Below, one piece after another: positions 6,010 through 14,129 of a stretch of DNA of 38,061 nt. The DNA comes from a bacterium (GTDB taxonomy: Bacteria > Vulcanimicrobiota > Vulcanimicrobiia > Vulcanimicrobiales > Vulcanimicrobiaceae), in contig JAGWSR010000018.1 of the NCBI GenBank assembly GCA_028869385.1, forward strand, positions 1-38,061, read 5' to 3'. The notes beneath the pieces are model-generated. The model ran no database searches. It saw nothing but the letters and a program-made list of their open reading frames with translations, and was not told where the DNA came from. A program made the translations under genes and the position numbers. Position 1 is the stretch's first letter, and every line of letters starts with the position of its first letter.

Positions 6010-7430
6010 GTGGTGCCTTCTTTCGAATCCTTGATCGCGATGCCGCAGCGCGCGAGCGCGTCGCGCAGGCGATCCGATGCGGCCCAGTCTTTGTTCGCGC
6101 GCGCCGCGGTGCGATGCGCGATCGCGCGCGCGATCGCCTCTTCGGGCGCGACGCCGTCGAGCGCGAGTTCGTCGCCGAGTTCGCTCTGCAGACGCGCGGT
6201 GAGATCGCTCGGGAGCTCGAGCTTCGGCTCTTCGAGCCAGGCGGGCGTCGGTTCGATGCCGAGCAGCCATAGCGCGCGCTCGAACTCGTAGCGCGCGTGC
6301 GCGCTCGGCTCGGGCGCCCACGAGAGCAACTCCGCGAGCGCGACCGCGGTGTTCATGTCGTTACAGAGTGCCGCTTCGACCTTCGGCAGCAGCACGCGCG
6401 CATCCGCGGCGGGTTCGCGCGCTTCGACCGTCGCCAGCCGACGGTAGGTCTTCTTCAGACGCGCGAGCGTCACGTTCGACGCAGCGAGCGACTCTTCGGT
6501 GAAGTTCATCACCTTGCTGTAGCCGGTCGGCAAGAACGTGAGGCGAACGGCCTGCGGATCGTGCCGCGCGAGCAGATCGGTGAGCGGCTCGAAGTTGCCG
6601 AGCGACTTCGACATCTTTCGGCCGTCGAAGTTGAGCAATCCGCCGTGCAGCCACACGTTGGCCATCGGCGGGTGCGCCATCAGCGGTTCGCTCTGCGCGA
6701 TTTCGTTCTCGTGGTGCGGAAAGATCAGGTCGGCGCCGCCGCCGTGGATGTCGAAGCCGACACCTTCGGGATCGAGCAGCGCGTGCGACATCGCCGAGCA
6801 TTCGATGTGCCAACCCGGCCGTCCGTCGCCGTACGGCTCGAACGCCCACTTGGGCTCGCCGGGCTTGGCGAACTTCCACAGCGCGAAGTCGAGTGGATCG
6901 TCTTTGTGCTCGTCCACGTCGATCCGTGCCCCGGCCTGCAATTCCTCGACGTTGCGATTGCTCAGCTTGCCGTAATCGGGAAAGCTGCTCACGCGATAGT
7001 AGATACCGTCTTCGACCGCGTAGGCGTGCCCGCGTTCGATCAACGCGCGAATCATCGCTTGAATCTGCGGGATGAACTTCGTCGCGTAGGGTTCCGCATC
7101 GGGCTCCATCACGCCGAGCCGACGCATCGCCGATTTAAAATCCGCGTAATACCCGGAGACGATCGCGTACCAATCTTCGCCCGTCTCGCGCGCCCGATTG
7201 ATGCTGCGATCGTCGATGTCGGTGACGTTCTGCACGTAAGTGACGGCGTACCCGAGATGCGTCAGCAGTCGACGCAGCAAGTCGAAGAAGAGAAACGAAC
7301 GCGCGTGCCCGAGATGCGCTTGCGCCGAAGGCGTGAGGCCGCACACGTAGATGCGAACCTGGCGCTCGCGCAAGGGAACGAAACGTTCGAGCGCGCGCGT
7401 GCGGGTATTGTAGAGGTTCAGATCACCCAC
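5991..7430 (-). CDS. cysS: cysteinyl-tRNA synthetase
   Basis: A complete 479-residue class I synthetase that charges tRNA-Cys. The HIGH motif appears as HLGH at residues 39-42 and KMSKS at 272-276. Zinc ligands characteristic of the enzyme are present: Cys30 (YVCGLT), Cys211 (HIECSA) and the HHENE block at 239-243. The DALR anticodon-binding region and a C-terminal helical domain follow, ending in the usual basic segment DRLRDALARCGI. The GTG start overlaps the end of cysE by 13 bases, consistent with one operon with cysE and rlmB. Confidence 0.97.
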   Translation of the reverse strand: MGDLNLYNTRTRALERFVPLRERQVRIYVCGLTPSAQAHLGHARSFLFFDLLRRLLTHLGYAVTYVQNVTDIDDRSINRARETGEDWYAIVSGYYADFKSAMRRLGVMEPDAEPYATKFIPQIQAMIRALIERGHAYAVEDGIYYRVSSFPDYGKLSNRNVEELQAGARIDVDEHKDDPLDFALWKFAKPGEPKWAFEPYGDGRPGWHIECSAMSHALLDPEGVGFDIHGGGADLIFPHHENEIAQSEPLMAHPPMANVWLHGGLLNFDGRKMSKSLGNFEPLTDLLARHDPQAVRLTFLPTGYSKVMNFTEESLAASNVTLARLKKTYRRLATVEAREPAADARVLLPKVEAALCNDMNTAVALAELLSWAPEPSAHARYEFERALWLLGIEPTPAWLEEPKLELPSDLTARLQSELGDELALDGVAPEEAIARAIAHRTAARANKDWAASDRLRDALARCGIAIKDSKEGTTWTVAG

Positions 7431-8101
7431 GACCAGGTCTCTTCGTGCTCCTTGCGTTCGACATCGTCGAGACGCGCTTCGAGTTGCGCGATGCGGCGCT
7501 GCAACTGATTGATGGCGTCGGCGTTGGGATCGGGCATCTCGACCTGCGGGCGATCGGGCACGAGGCGCACCGGTTTCCCGTCCTGGGCGACGACGTGCGC
7601 GGGAATGCCGACGACGGTCGCGTTGGCCGGAACGTCGCGTACGACGACGGATCCGCTGCCGATGCGCGCGTTATCGCCCACGACGATCGCGCCGAGGACG
7701 CTCGCGTTCGCTCCGACGATCACGTTCTTCCCCAACGTCGGATGGCGCTTCTTGCGCGCGAGCGACGTACCGCCGAGCGTCACGCCCTGATAGATCGTGC
7801 AGCCGTCACCGACTTCGGCCGTCTCACCGACGACGACGCCCATGCCGTGGTCGATGAAGACGCGCTCTCCGATCGTCGCGCCCGGATGAATCTCGATTCC
7901 GGTCAAAAAGCGCGCGACGTGCGAGAGCCAACGCGGCAGCAACGGCACGCCATGGGTGTGGAGCCAGTGCGTGACGCGATAGGCCGCGATCGCGTGGAAG
8001 CCCGGATACGAAAGCACGACGTCGAGCCAGCCGCGAGCGGCGGGATCGCGCTCGAGCGGGGCCTTCAGATCGCTGAGCAGTGTCTGCATCGGATTGGGCA
8101 T
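7418..8101 (-). CDS. cysE: serine O-acetyltransferase
   Basis: A 227-residue left-handed beta-helix acetyltransferase that makes O-acetylserine from serine and acetyl-CoA, the first step of cysteine synthesis. The hexapeptide core starts at GIEIHPGATIGERVFIDHG, which includes the catalytic Asp-His pair, continues through VVVGETAEVGDGCTIYQG and GGTSLARKKRHPTL, and ends at VVGIPAHVV. It is the short form without the long N-terminal helical domain of E. coli CysE. A roughly 30-residue C-terminal coiled coil rich in Arg, Glu and Leu follows. It sits directly before cysS, so cysteine synthesis and charging are linked, as in Bacillus. Confidence 0.95.
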   Translation of the reverse strand: MPNPMQTLLSDLKAPLERDPAARGWLDVVLSYPGFHAIAAYRVTHWLHTHGVPLLPRWLSHVARFLTGIEIHPGATIGERVFIDHGMGVVVGETAEVGDGCTIYQGVTLGGTSLARKKRHPTLGKNVIVGANASVLGAIVVGDNARIGSGSVVVRDVPANATVVGIPAHVVAQDGKPVRLVPDRPQVEMPDPNADAINQLQRRIAQLEARLDDVERKEHEETWSWVI

Positions 8102-8136
8102 GTTCGTCTAGTGTAACGCGCGGCGTCAAGGCAGGG

Positions 8137-8706
8137 TTACGACCCGCGCGCCTCACCCTCGTCCTGCGGTTTTGCCGACGCGATCGGCTCGAAGGGCTTG
8201 CCGTCGGGACCGTAGGCGATCGGTTCGAGCCCCCGACCGTGCAGCAGCCGCGAACTCACCGCACCGATGCGAATCAGGATGCGGTCGTGCCCGAGCAGCG
8301 GAAAGAGCAGCTCTAACGGCGGCCCCGTGCGCTCGCCGGTGAGCGCCATCCGCGCCGCGTGCAGCCCGTCTTCGGGAGCGATGCCGAACTCGGCCGCGAT
8401 CGCGGGCAGGTCGTGCGCGAGGGGAAGCCCGCGCAATTCCGGCTGATGGTCCACGTACTGTCCCACGGCGTCGAGAAAGAACAGCACGTTGCGCGTACGC
8501 AAGCGCTCGAGTTCGAGTGCCGGGATCACGCACGCCTCGGCGCGCAGCGCGGCGACGCGCGAGAAGGCGTCGTCGGCTGACGGCAATTCGGGTCCGTAGG
8601 CTTCGAGAAACGTCTCGATCCAGCGCAGCGCCGCATCGGGCGCGGGGCTCTCGAGAAAACCCCAGCGCTGCATCGCCGTCATCAGGTGCGCCGCGTTCAC
8701 GCTCAT
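8137..8706 (-). CDS. stand-alone GltX anticodon-binding-domain-like protein (gltX remnant)
   Basis: A 189-residue protein resembling only the C-terminal, all-helical anticodon-binding half of bacterial glutamyl-tRNA synthetase. The best landmark is the segment AARMALTGERTGPPLELLF followed by LLGHDRILIRI, which matches the end of GltX where RVALTG and the final helix occur. The catalytic Rossmann domain with HIGH and KMSKS motifs is missing. The start lies only 24 bp after the ispF stop, so nothing was missed upstream. The gene occupies exactly the gltX position of the Firmicutes cluster. A polar tail (PDGKPFEPIASAKPQ) extends past the domain. A catalytic GltX must exist elsewhere. This protein may be a tRNA-binding accessory or a fossil. 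Confidence 0.7.
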   Translation of the reverse strand: MSVNAAHLMTAMQRWGFLESPAPDAALRWIETFLEAYGPELPSADDAFSRVAALRAEACVIPALELERLRTRNVLFFLDAVGQYVDHQPELRGLPLAHDLPAIAAEFGIAPEDGLHAARMALTGERTGPPLELLFPLLGHDRILIRIGAVSSRLLHGRGLEPIAYGPDGKPFEPIASAKPQDEGEARGS

Positions 8707-8730
8707 GGTATCGATCTCTTCTCCTGTCGC

Positions 8731-9204
8731 TTAGCGCTCGATCGCGCAGACCGCGTGCGCCGCGATCCCGCTGCCGTCGCCGGTGTAGCCCATGCCCTCG
8801 CTCGTCTTCGCCTTCACGCTCACGCATTCGAGGTCGAGTGCGAGCACGGCCGCGATGCGCGCGCGCATGTCGGGGATGTAGCGCGCGAGCTTCGGTCGAT
8901 CGACGACGATCGTGCCGTCGACGTTGACGAGTTCGTAGCCCGCCTCGCGAACCAGGCGCGCGCACGCGCCGAGCAGCTTCATCGAGTCGGCATCTTTCCA
9001 TTGCGGATCGATGTCGGGAAAGTGCCCGCCCAAGTCGCCGAGCGCCGCCGCGCCGAGCAGCGCGTCGCAGAGCGCGTGCGCGAGGACGTCGGCATCGGAG
9101 TGTCCGAGCGCGCCGCGTTCGAACGGCACCTCGACGCCGCCGAGCACCAGGCGCCGCCCCTCGACCAAGCGATGCGCGTCGAAGCCGTGACCGACTCGCG
9201 TCAT
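8731..9204 (-). CDS. ispF: 2-C-methyl-D-erythritol 2,4-cyclodiphosphate synthase
   Basis: A full-length 157-residue trimeric enzyme of the MEP isoprenoid pathway that cyclises CDP-methylerythritol 2-phosphate, releasing CMP. The zinc site is visible as Asp9 and His11 (GFDAH) with His35 (LGHSDADV). The conserved FPDIDPQWKDADSM segment and the C-terminal KAKTSEGMGYTGDGSG block complete the family pattern. Its ATG overlaps the ispD stop as ATGA. It feeds isoprenoid precursors to, among others, the polyprenyl synthase and carotenoid genes further right in the window. Confidence 0.97.
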   Translation of the reverse strand: MTRVGHGFDAHRLVEGRRLVLGGVEVPFERGALGHSDADVLAHALCDALLGAAALGDLGGHFPDIDPQWKDADSMKLLGACARLVREAGYELVNVDGTIVVDRPKLARYIPDMRARIAAVLALDLECVSVKAKTSEGMGYTGDGSGIAAHAVCAIER

Positions 9205-10157
9205 CCGCGCGCACCCGCTTCGCTCGCGCCCGCGTAGTGCGAAAAGCGCGTCGTGAACGTGGCGCTGCCGTCGGCGAAGGCTTCGAAGCGTTCGCTGAAG
9301 CCGCGCAGCGACTCGGCACGCACGAACGCGCGCACCGTGACGCCCTGCGGCAGGTCGCGCTCGACGGCGTCGATGCGCGCACCGCGCGCCTCGAATTCGC
9401 GCTCGATCGCGGCGACGAGCGATTCGTCGGCAAAGACTTCCACGAGCAGGATCTCCTCATCGAGCGGCACGTGCTCCGCACGCTCCCGCAGCAACAACTC
9501 GGCGTGCGCGAGATCGTGCGGGTGCGTCACCTTAAAATTCTCGCCGCTCGCCGGTACGATCGCGACTTCGACACCGATCGCTTCGAGCAGGGCGACATCG
9601 TCGGTCGCTTCGAGCGATCCGCGCTGCGCGTGCGCGTGAGCACGCTCGAGATCACGACGCCATGCGAACTGCGGCGTCTGCGCCGCCCAAAGCGTGCCGC
9701 GATCGAGCGTGTGCCGCACCGTCATCGTGGCGGGATCCACGACCTTCACCGTGTCGACGACGGGCGCCGCGAGCACCGCGCCGCGTCCCGGCCGCACCTC
9801 GCGCATACCGGCGCGCACGTCCTGCGCGAGCACGAGCGGGCGCGCGCCGTCGTGCACGAAGAGCGCGTTGCATGCATCGGAGAGCGCGCGCAGGCCGTTC
9901 GAGACGCTCCCCTGACGCGTCGCCCCGCCCGCGACCACGCGCGCACGCTGCGGCGCCTCGAGCGCTGCGACGAGCTCGCGCATGGGCTCGAGCCACGCCT
10001 CTTCCGTGACGACGACGAGTTCGACGATCTCGGGCATCCGCGCGAAGGTTCGCAGCGACCACGCGACCATCGGCACGCCCGCGATCTCCACCAATTGCTT
10101 GGGACGACCGAAACGCGTTCCGCGCCCCGCTGCGACGACGACCGCTCCCCATCTCAT
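9201..10157 (-). CDS. ispD: IspD cytidylyltransferase fused to an EF-G domain V-like C-terminal domain
   Basis: Residues 1 to about 228 form a normal IspD, which couples CTP to methylerythritol 4-phosphate. The nucleotide-binding loop is VVAAGRGTRFGRPKQL, with VHDGARPL and TDDVALLEAIG further on. Residues about 229-318 are extra: IspD normally ends near 230. This extension matches the C-terminal domain (domain V, EFG_C) of elongation factor G along its length, with VEVFADESL, then EARGARIDAVE, then VRAFV, then ADGSATFTTRFSHY as counterparts of conserved EF-G blocks. Domain V alone has a ferredoxin-like fold. Its role here is unknown; possibilities are oligomerisation or regulation. The gene overlaps both the yacL-like gene and ispF by 4 bases. 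Confidence 0.92.
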   Translation of the reverse strand: MRWGAVVVAAGRGTRFGRPKQLVEIAGVPMVAWSLRTFARMPEIVELVVVTEEAWLEPMRELVAALEAPQRARVVAGGATRQGSVSNGLRALSDACNALFVHDGARPLVLAQDVRAGMREVRPGRGAVLAAPVVDTVKVVDPATMTVRHTLDRGTLWAAQTPQFAWRRDLERAHAHAQRGSLEATDDVALLEAIGVEVAIVPASGENFKVTHPHDLAHAELLLRERAEHVPLDEEILLVEVFADESLVAAIEREFEARGARIDAVERDLPQGVTVRAFVRAESLRGFSERFEAFADGSATFTTRFSHYAGASEAGARG

Positions 10158-11239
10158 CGTGCCGGGATGCTCCCCTTCGGACGCGCGAAGATCATGCGTC
10201 CCGCCGCCGTCTGGAGCACGCTCGTCACCACGACGTCGGCCTGCTCCCCGATCAAGCGGCGTCCGTGTTCGACCACGATCATCGTTCCGTCGTCCAGATA
10301 CCCGACACCCTGCTGCGGCTCCTTACCCTCACGTATCACGGCTACATGGAGTTCTTCCCCGGGAAGCACGACGGGACGCACGGCGCCGCTCAGTTCGTTG
10401 ATATTGAGCACCTCCACGCCTTCGACGTGCGCGACGCGATTGAGGTTGTAGTCGTTGGTCAGGAGTTTTCCCGCACGATCCTGCGCGAGCCGCACGAGTT
10501 TCGCGTCCACGCTGCCGGGCGGCAAGTCGTCGTAGTCGCGTTCGTCGATATCGAGCGTGCGCAGCTCCTGAAGGCGGCTGAGCACGTCGAGTCCGCGGCG
10601 TCCGCGCGTGCGCTTGAGCGGATCGAGCGAGTCGGCAATCGCCTGCAACTCGCGCAGCACGAAGCGCGGCACCACGAGCGCGCCTTCGAGAAATCCACTC
10701 TCGACGATCTCCACGATCCGGCCGTCCACGATGACCGACGTGTCCACGATCTTCACCGATGCCTGTGAGCCTCGCTCGTCGGCGATCGGAAGAAAGCGCG
10801 TCTTCGCGCCGACGCGTGCGCCCAAGTAGGCGCAGAAGACCGCGACGATCAGATAGACGACGATCGCCACGTAGCTTCCGGCGCGTCCGGTGAGCGAGAG
10901 AAACTCGAAGAGGATGCTCTTGATGAGCAACGCGATGCCGAGCCCCGCGATCAGGCCGATCGCGCCGCCCGCGATCTCACCCGGCGCGAGGCGCTCGATC
11001 GCTCCCTCGGCGAGGTTCAGTTCGTCCTCGAAGAGGCTCTGCGCGAGGGGCGAGAGCAGCACGCCGATGAGCGCGCCGACCACGGGAGAGGCGATCAAGA
11101 ACGTCCATTGCAACGCTTCGCTCGCGAAATGCAGCGAAAACAGATTGATATACGCCTCGCGCCCGAGCAAGAAGCCCGTGACGGCGAACACGATCGCGAA
11201 GAGCGCGCGTAAGACCGCACCGGAAAAGTTCGTATTCAC
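10154..11239 (-). CDS. YacL-like membrane PIN/TRAM domain protein
   Basis: A 361-residue protein with about four N-terminal transmembrane segments (residues roughly 8-25, 45-65, 90-112 and 122-142). A PIN nuclease domain starts at VKIVDTSVIVDGRI, with acidic residues Asp166 and Asp172, and includes LLTNDYNLNRVA. A C-terminal TRAM RNA-binding domain (VVLPGEELHVAVIREGKE onward) completes the family. Known relatives are Bacillus YacL and its homologues, placed just before ispD as here. They are predicted membrane-tethered ribonucleases. The GTG start at 11239 overlaps the hemW stop as GTGA. Longer starts would lie within hemW and add no family sequence. Confidence 0.92.
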   Translation of the reverse strand: MNTNFSGAVLRALFAIVFAVTGFLLGREAYINLFSLHFASEALQWTFLIASPVVGALIGVLLSPLAQSLFEDELNLAEGAIERLAPGEIAGGAIGLIAGLGIALLIKSILFEFLSLTGRAGSYVAIVVYLIVAVFCAYLGARVGAKTRFLPIADERGSQASVKIVDTSVIVDGRIVEIVESGFLEGALVVPRFVLRELQAIADSLDPLKRTRGRRGLDVLSRLQELRTLDIDERDYDDLPPGSVDAKLVRLAQDRAGKLLTNDYNLNRVAHVEGVEVLNINELSGAVRPVVLPGEELHVAVIREGKEPQQGVGYLDDGTMIVVEHGRRLIGEQADVVVTSVLQTAAGRMIFARPKGSIPAR

Positions 11240-12369
11240 GCGAAGACCACGAATGCTCCACAGACGTCGTTGGCGACAAAACGGCCGCGCCGAGTGAGAC
11301 GCATGTACCCGTCGTTGAGATCGAGTACGCCCGCGTCGCGATAGGTTGCGACGACCGGCGCATAGCGCTCGAGGACGTCGACCCCATATCGCTCTTTGAA
11401 CGCGGCGAGCTCGACCCCTTGCGCCGTGCGAAGCGCGAGCATGATCGCCTCGCCGAGCGCGGCGAGTCCTTCGAGGCGCTCGGCCTCGCTCGGAATCGGC
11501 CGCCCCGCCGTGACGGCTTCGAGATAGGTCGCAAGCTCGCGCGTGTGCACGCTGCGCACGCCCTCGCGATACGAGGCCGCACCGACGCCGAGACCGATGT
11601 ACTCGCCGTTGGCCCAATAGTTCGCATTATGGCGCGAACGGTGCCCCGGCCGCGCGAAATTGCTGATCTCGTAGTGCTCGAATCCCGCGGACTCGAGTGT
11701 GGCGATCGCGATCTCGTAGAGTTCGGCCTCGCGCGCATCGTCGAGGAATGCACTCGGTTCGCGCGCCTGCCAACCTTCGTACGGCGTGCCCGCCTCGACC
11801 GTCAGCCCGTAGGTCGAGCAGTGATCGATGTCGAGCGCGAGCGCGGCATCGAGCGACGAGCGCCAACTCTGCGCGCTCTGTCCGGGTACCGCGAAGATCA
11901 GGTCGAGCGAAACGCTGCGAATCCCCGCGGCGCGCGCCGCGACGACCGCGCGCTCCACGTCGGCGGGCGTGTGCTTGCGACCGAGCGTCGCGATCTCACT
12001 CGGAACGAAACTCTGCACGCCGATCGAGACACGATCGATCCCCGCGGCGGCGTACGCCTCGAAATCCCCCGCGCGCACGAGCTCGGGATTGATCTCGATC
12101 GAGATCTCCTGCGATGCTCCCGGCGGCGGCGCGAACCGCTCGCGCAACGCCGCGACCAGCGCGGCGATCGTCGATGCATCGTACGCGTTCGGCGTACCGC
12201 CGCCGAGAAAGATCGTGCTCGCCGTCGCCGGAGCCTCGCGCGCGAGCTCGGCGCGCAGCGCATCGAGGTAGGCGCTCGCCGCGCTGCGTCGCATCGGCCA
12301 TTTCGCAAAGTCGCAGTACGGGCAAACGTACGGACAGAACGGCAGATGGACGTAGATTCCGAGCGCCAT
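11236..12369 (-). CDS. hemW: HemW-like radical SAM protein
   Basis: A 377-residue radical SAM protein of the oxygen-independent coproporphyrinogen oxidase-like HemW family. The [4Fe-4S] motif is CPYVCPYC (Cys12, Cys16, Cys19) in the CxxxCxxC spacing and is followed by FAKW. LGGGTPNA is the SAM-binding GGE-like motif, and INPELV, RVSIGVQSF and SLDLIFAVPGQS are family blocks. The C-terminal HemN domain includes the ANYWANGEYIGLGVGA segment. HemW proteins are heme chaperones rather than true HemN enzymes; the absence of the extra N-terminal Cys favours HemW. It lies between degV and the yacL-like gene. Confidence 0.92.
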   Translation of the reverse strand: MALGIYVHLPFCPYVCPYCDFAKWPMRRSAASAYLDALRAELAREAPATASTIFLGGGTPNAYDASTIAALVAALRERFAPPPGASQEISIEINPELVRAGDFEAYAAAGIDRVSIGVQSFVPSEIATLGRKHTPADVERAVVAARAAGIRSVSLDLIFAVPGQSAQSWRSSLDAALALDIDHCSTYGLTVEAGTPYEGWQAREPSAFLDDAREAELYEIAIATLESAGFEHYEISNFARPGHRSRHNANYWANGEYIGLGVGAASYREGVRSVHTRELATYLEAVTAGRPIPSEAERLEGLAALGEAIMLALRTAQGVELAAFKERYGVDVLERYAPVVATYRDAGVLDLNDGYMRLTRRGRFVANDVCGAFVVFA

Positions 12370-12383
12370 GCGAACGCGTGCCC

Positions 12384-13229
12384 CTACGGCACGATCGCGA
12401 AGATTCCCACCGCGCCCGGACCCATGTTCGCCGCGATCGAAGGCGTCGTTTCGTTCACGCGCTCCTCCATCGGCGCGTGGCCGAGCTTGGCGGTGATCGT
12501 CCGCGAGAGCATCGCGGCCGTCTCCTCGTTCTGTGCGTGGCTGATCGCGACGCGAATGTTCGGGGCGTGATTGACGGCGCGGAGCAGCGATTCGACGAGC
12601 AGATCGCACGTCTTATCGAACGAACGACTCTGACCCGCGAGCCCAATCTCGCCGACGTCGTTGAACTTGAGCACGAGGCTCACGCCGAGCATCCCGCCGA
12701 GCGCGACGAGCGCCTTCGGCAGGCGACCCGTGCGCCCGAGATGCGTCACATCCCACACGGCAAAGAAGCTCGCGCGCTTGAGCGATGACGGCTGCAGCTT
12801 GGCCGCGATGGTCGCCGCGTTGTTCCCGGCCTTCGCGAGCTCCATCGCGTAGATCGCGAGCAGCGATTCGCCGCCCGACGCGCAGAGCGAGTCCACCACC
12901 TCCACCGCGCCCGCGAAGGCGGCGGCGGCGGCCTTGGCATTCTCGAACGACTTCGAAATCTTCGCCGAGACCGTGAGCAAAACGACCTGGTTGCCGGCCT
13001 TCACGGCCCGATCGAACGCCTGCCGGTAATCCTCGACGCTCGGCGGCTCGGTCGTCGGGAGCTCGCCCGCCGCAATACGTTTGGCGAACGCGCGTCGGTC
13101 GAGATCGACCCCGTCGCGCAGCCGCTCGGAGCCGAAAATGATGGTGATCGGAACGACGACGATTCCGGCGCGCGCGGTCTCCTCGGGCGTCATGTCGCCG
13201 CCGCTGTCGGTCATCACGGTTACGCCCAT
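12384..13229 (-). CDS. DegV family fatty-acid-binding protein (FakB-like) 1
   Basis: A 281-residue DegV protein. The N-terminus VMTDSGGDMTPEE matches the TDS motif that binds the fatty acid carboxylate, the middle contains LTVSAKISKSFENAK and GRLPKALVALGG, and the end has GPGAVGIFAI. In characterised systems FakB presents a fatty acid to FakA for phosphorylation. GGAGG lies seven bases before the ATG. This copy ends 14 bases before hemW. It differs from the second copy in the central segment (SLCASGGESLL here, SQTAAGGLGMM there), suggesting different fatty-acid preference. Confidence 0.9.
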   Translation of the reverse strand: MGVTVMTDSGGDMTPEETARAGIVVVPITIIFGSERLRDGVDLDRRAFAKRIAAGELPTTEPPSVEDYRQAFDRAVKAGNQVVLLTVSAKISKSFENAKAAAAAFAGAVEVVDSLCASGGESLLAIYAMELAKAGNNAATIAAKLQPSSLKRASFFAVWDVTHLGRTGRLPKALVALGGMLGVSLVLKFNDVGEIGLAGQSRSFDKTCDLLVESLLRAVNHAPNIRVAISHAQNEETAAMLSRTITAKLGHAPMEERVNETTPSIAANMGPGAVGIFAIVP

Positions 13230-13263
13230 TCATGTCCTCCACACATGAGCGAAACGCCGCGCA

Positions 13264-14118
13264 TTACGGATCCTGCGCGACGAAAATTCCGACCGCTCCC
13301 GGTCCGCCGTGGGTCGCGATCGCGGGCCCGGCCTCCAGAATATCGAGCAGTCGGGGTACCACCCCACCGAGACGCGTTCGCAGTTTTTCGAGCGCGGCCT
13401 GCGCGACCTCGGGTGCATTGGTGTGCATGACGAGAAAACGCGCCTTGGCCGGATCGGTGACCGCTTTGAAGGCGAGGTCCAGCATCGTCTCCTGCGCGCG
13501 CGCGAACGTGCGCACCTGCGCCTCCGCAGCAACCTCACCGTCTTTGAGGACGAGAACGGGCACGATCTTCATGAGCGTCCCGAGCACCGCTTGCGCCTTG
13601 CCGATGCGGCCGGTGCGCTGCAGGTGCGAGAGGTCGGCGATGCAGGCGTAGAGGCGCTGCGTCTCGCGCTCGTGCTCGAGCGCGGCGAGAATCTCCGGCA
13701 TGCTCTTGTCTTGCTGCGCGAGTTCGTTCGCGCGGAGCACCATCATGCCGAGTCCGCCCGCAGCCGTCTGCGAATCGAAGATCTCGATACCCGCGTCGGG
13801 GAAGCGCTGCGCACCCGCGCGCGCGGCGTTGATCGTTCCCGAGAGCTTCGACGATACCGTGATGCAGAGAATCTGGTGCCCGGCCGCGACGAGCGGCGCA
13901 TAGGCATCTTCGAACATCTGCGCCGTCGGCTGCGACGTGATCGGCAGGACTTTTTCCGTCGCGAGCTTCTGAAAAAACTCGGCACGCGTGAGATCGACGT
14001 AATCCTTGTAGCTCGTGTCGCCGAAGACGACGAAGAGCGGAACGACCACGATGCCGAGCGCTTGCGCGCGTTGCGGCTCGATATCCGACGTGCTGTCGGT
14101 GACGATGACGATGGACAA
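13264..14118 (-). CDS. DegV family fatty-acid-binding protein (FakB-like) 2
   Basis: A 284-residue DegV protein directly after plsX. Landmarks are VTDSTSDIEPQ at the start, ITSQPTAQMFEDAY, ITVSSKLSGTINAAR, GRIGKAQAVLG and the C-terminal HGGPGAVGIFV. The start is a TTG at 14118 with AAGGA about seven bases upstream. Together with fakA and plsX it forms an acyl-phosphate module. A 34-bp gap separates it from the other degV gene, so the two may be a tandem duplication that has diverged well beyond easy DNA similarity. Confidence 0.9.
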   Translation of the reverse strand: MSIVIVTDSTSDIEPQRAQALGIVVVPLFVVFGDTSYKDYVDLTRAEFFQKLATEKVLPITSQPTAQMFEDAYAPLVAAGHQILCITVSSKLSGTINAARAGAQRFPDAGIEIFDSQTAAGGLGMMVLRANELAQQDKSMPEILAALEHERETQRLYACIADLSHLQRTGRIGKAQAVLGTLMKIVPVLVLKDGEVAAEAQVRTFARAQETMLDLAFKAVTDPAKARFLVMHTNAPEVAQAALEKLRTRLGGVVPRLLDILEAGPAIATHGGPGAVGIFVAQDP

Positions 14119-14129
14119 ACGGGTTTCCT

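Noticed and set aside
8137-9204. Full-length glutamyl-tRNA synthetase with a frameshift
   Set aside because: Upstream sequence is an intact ispF with its own start and stop, leaving 24 bp, so there is no room for a catalytic domain.
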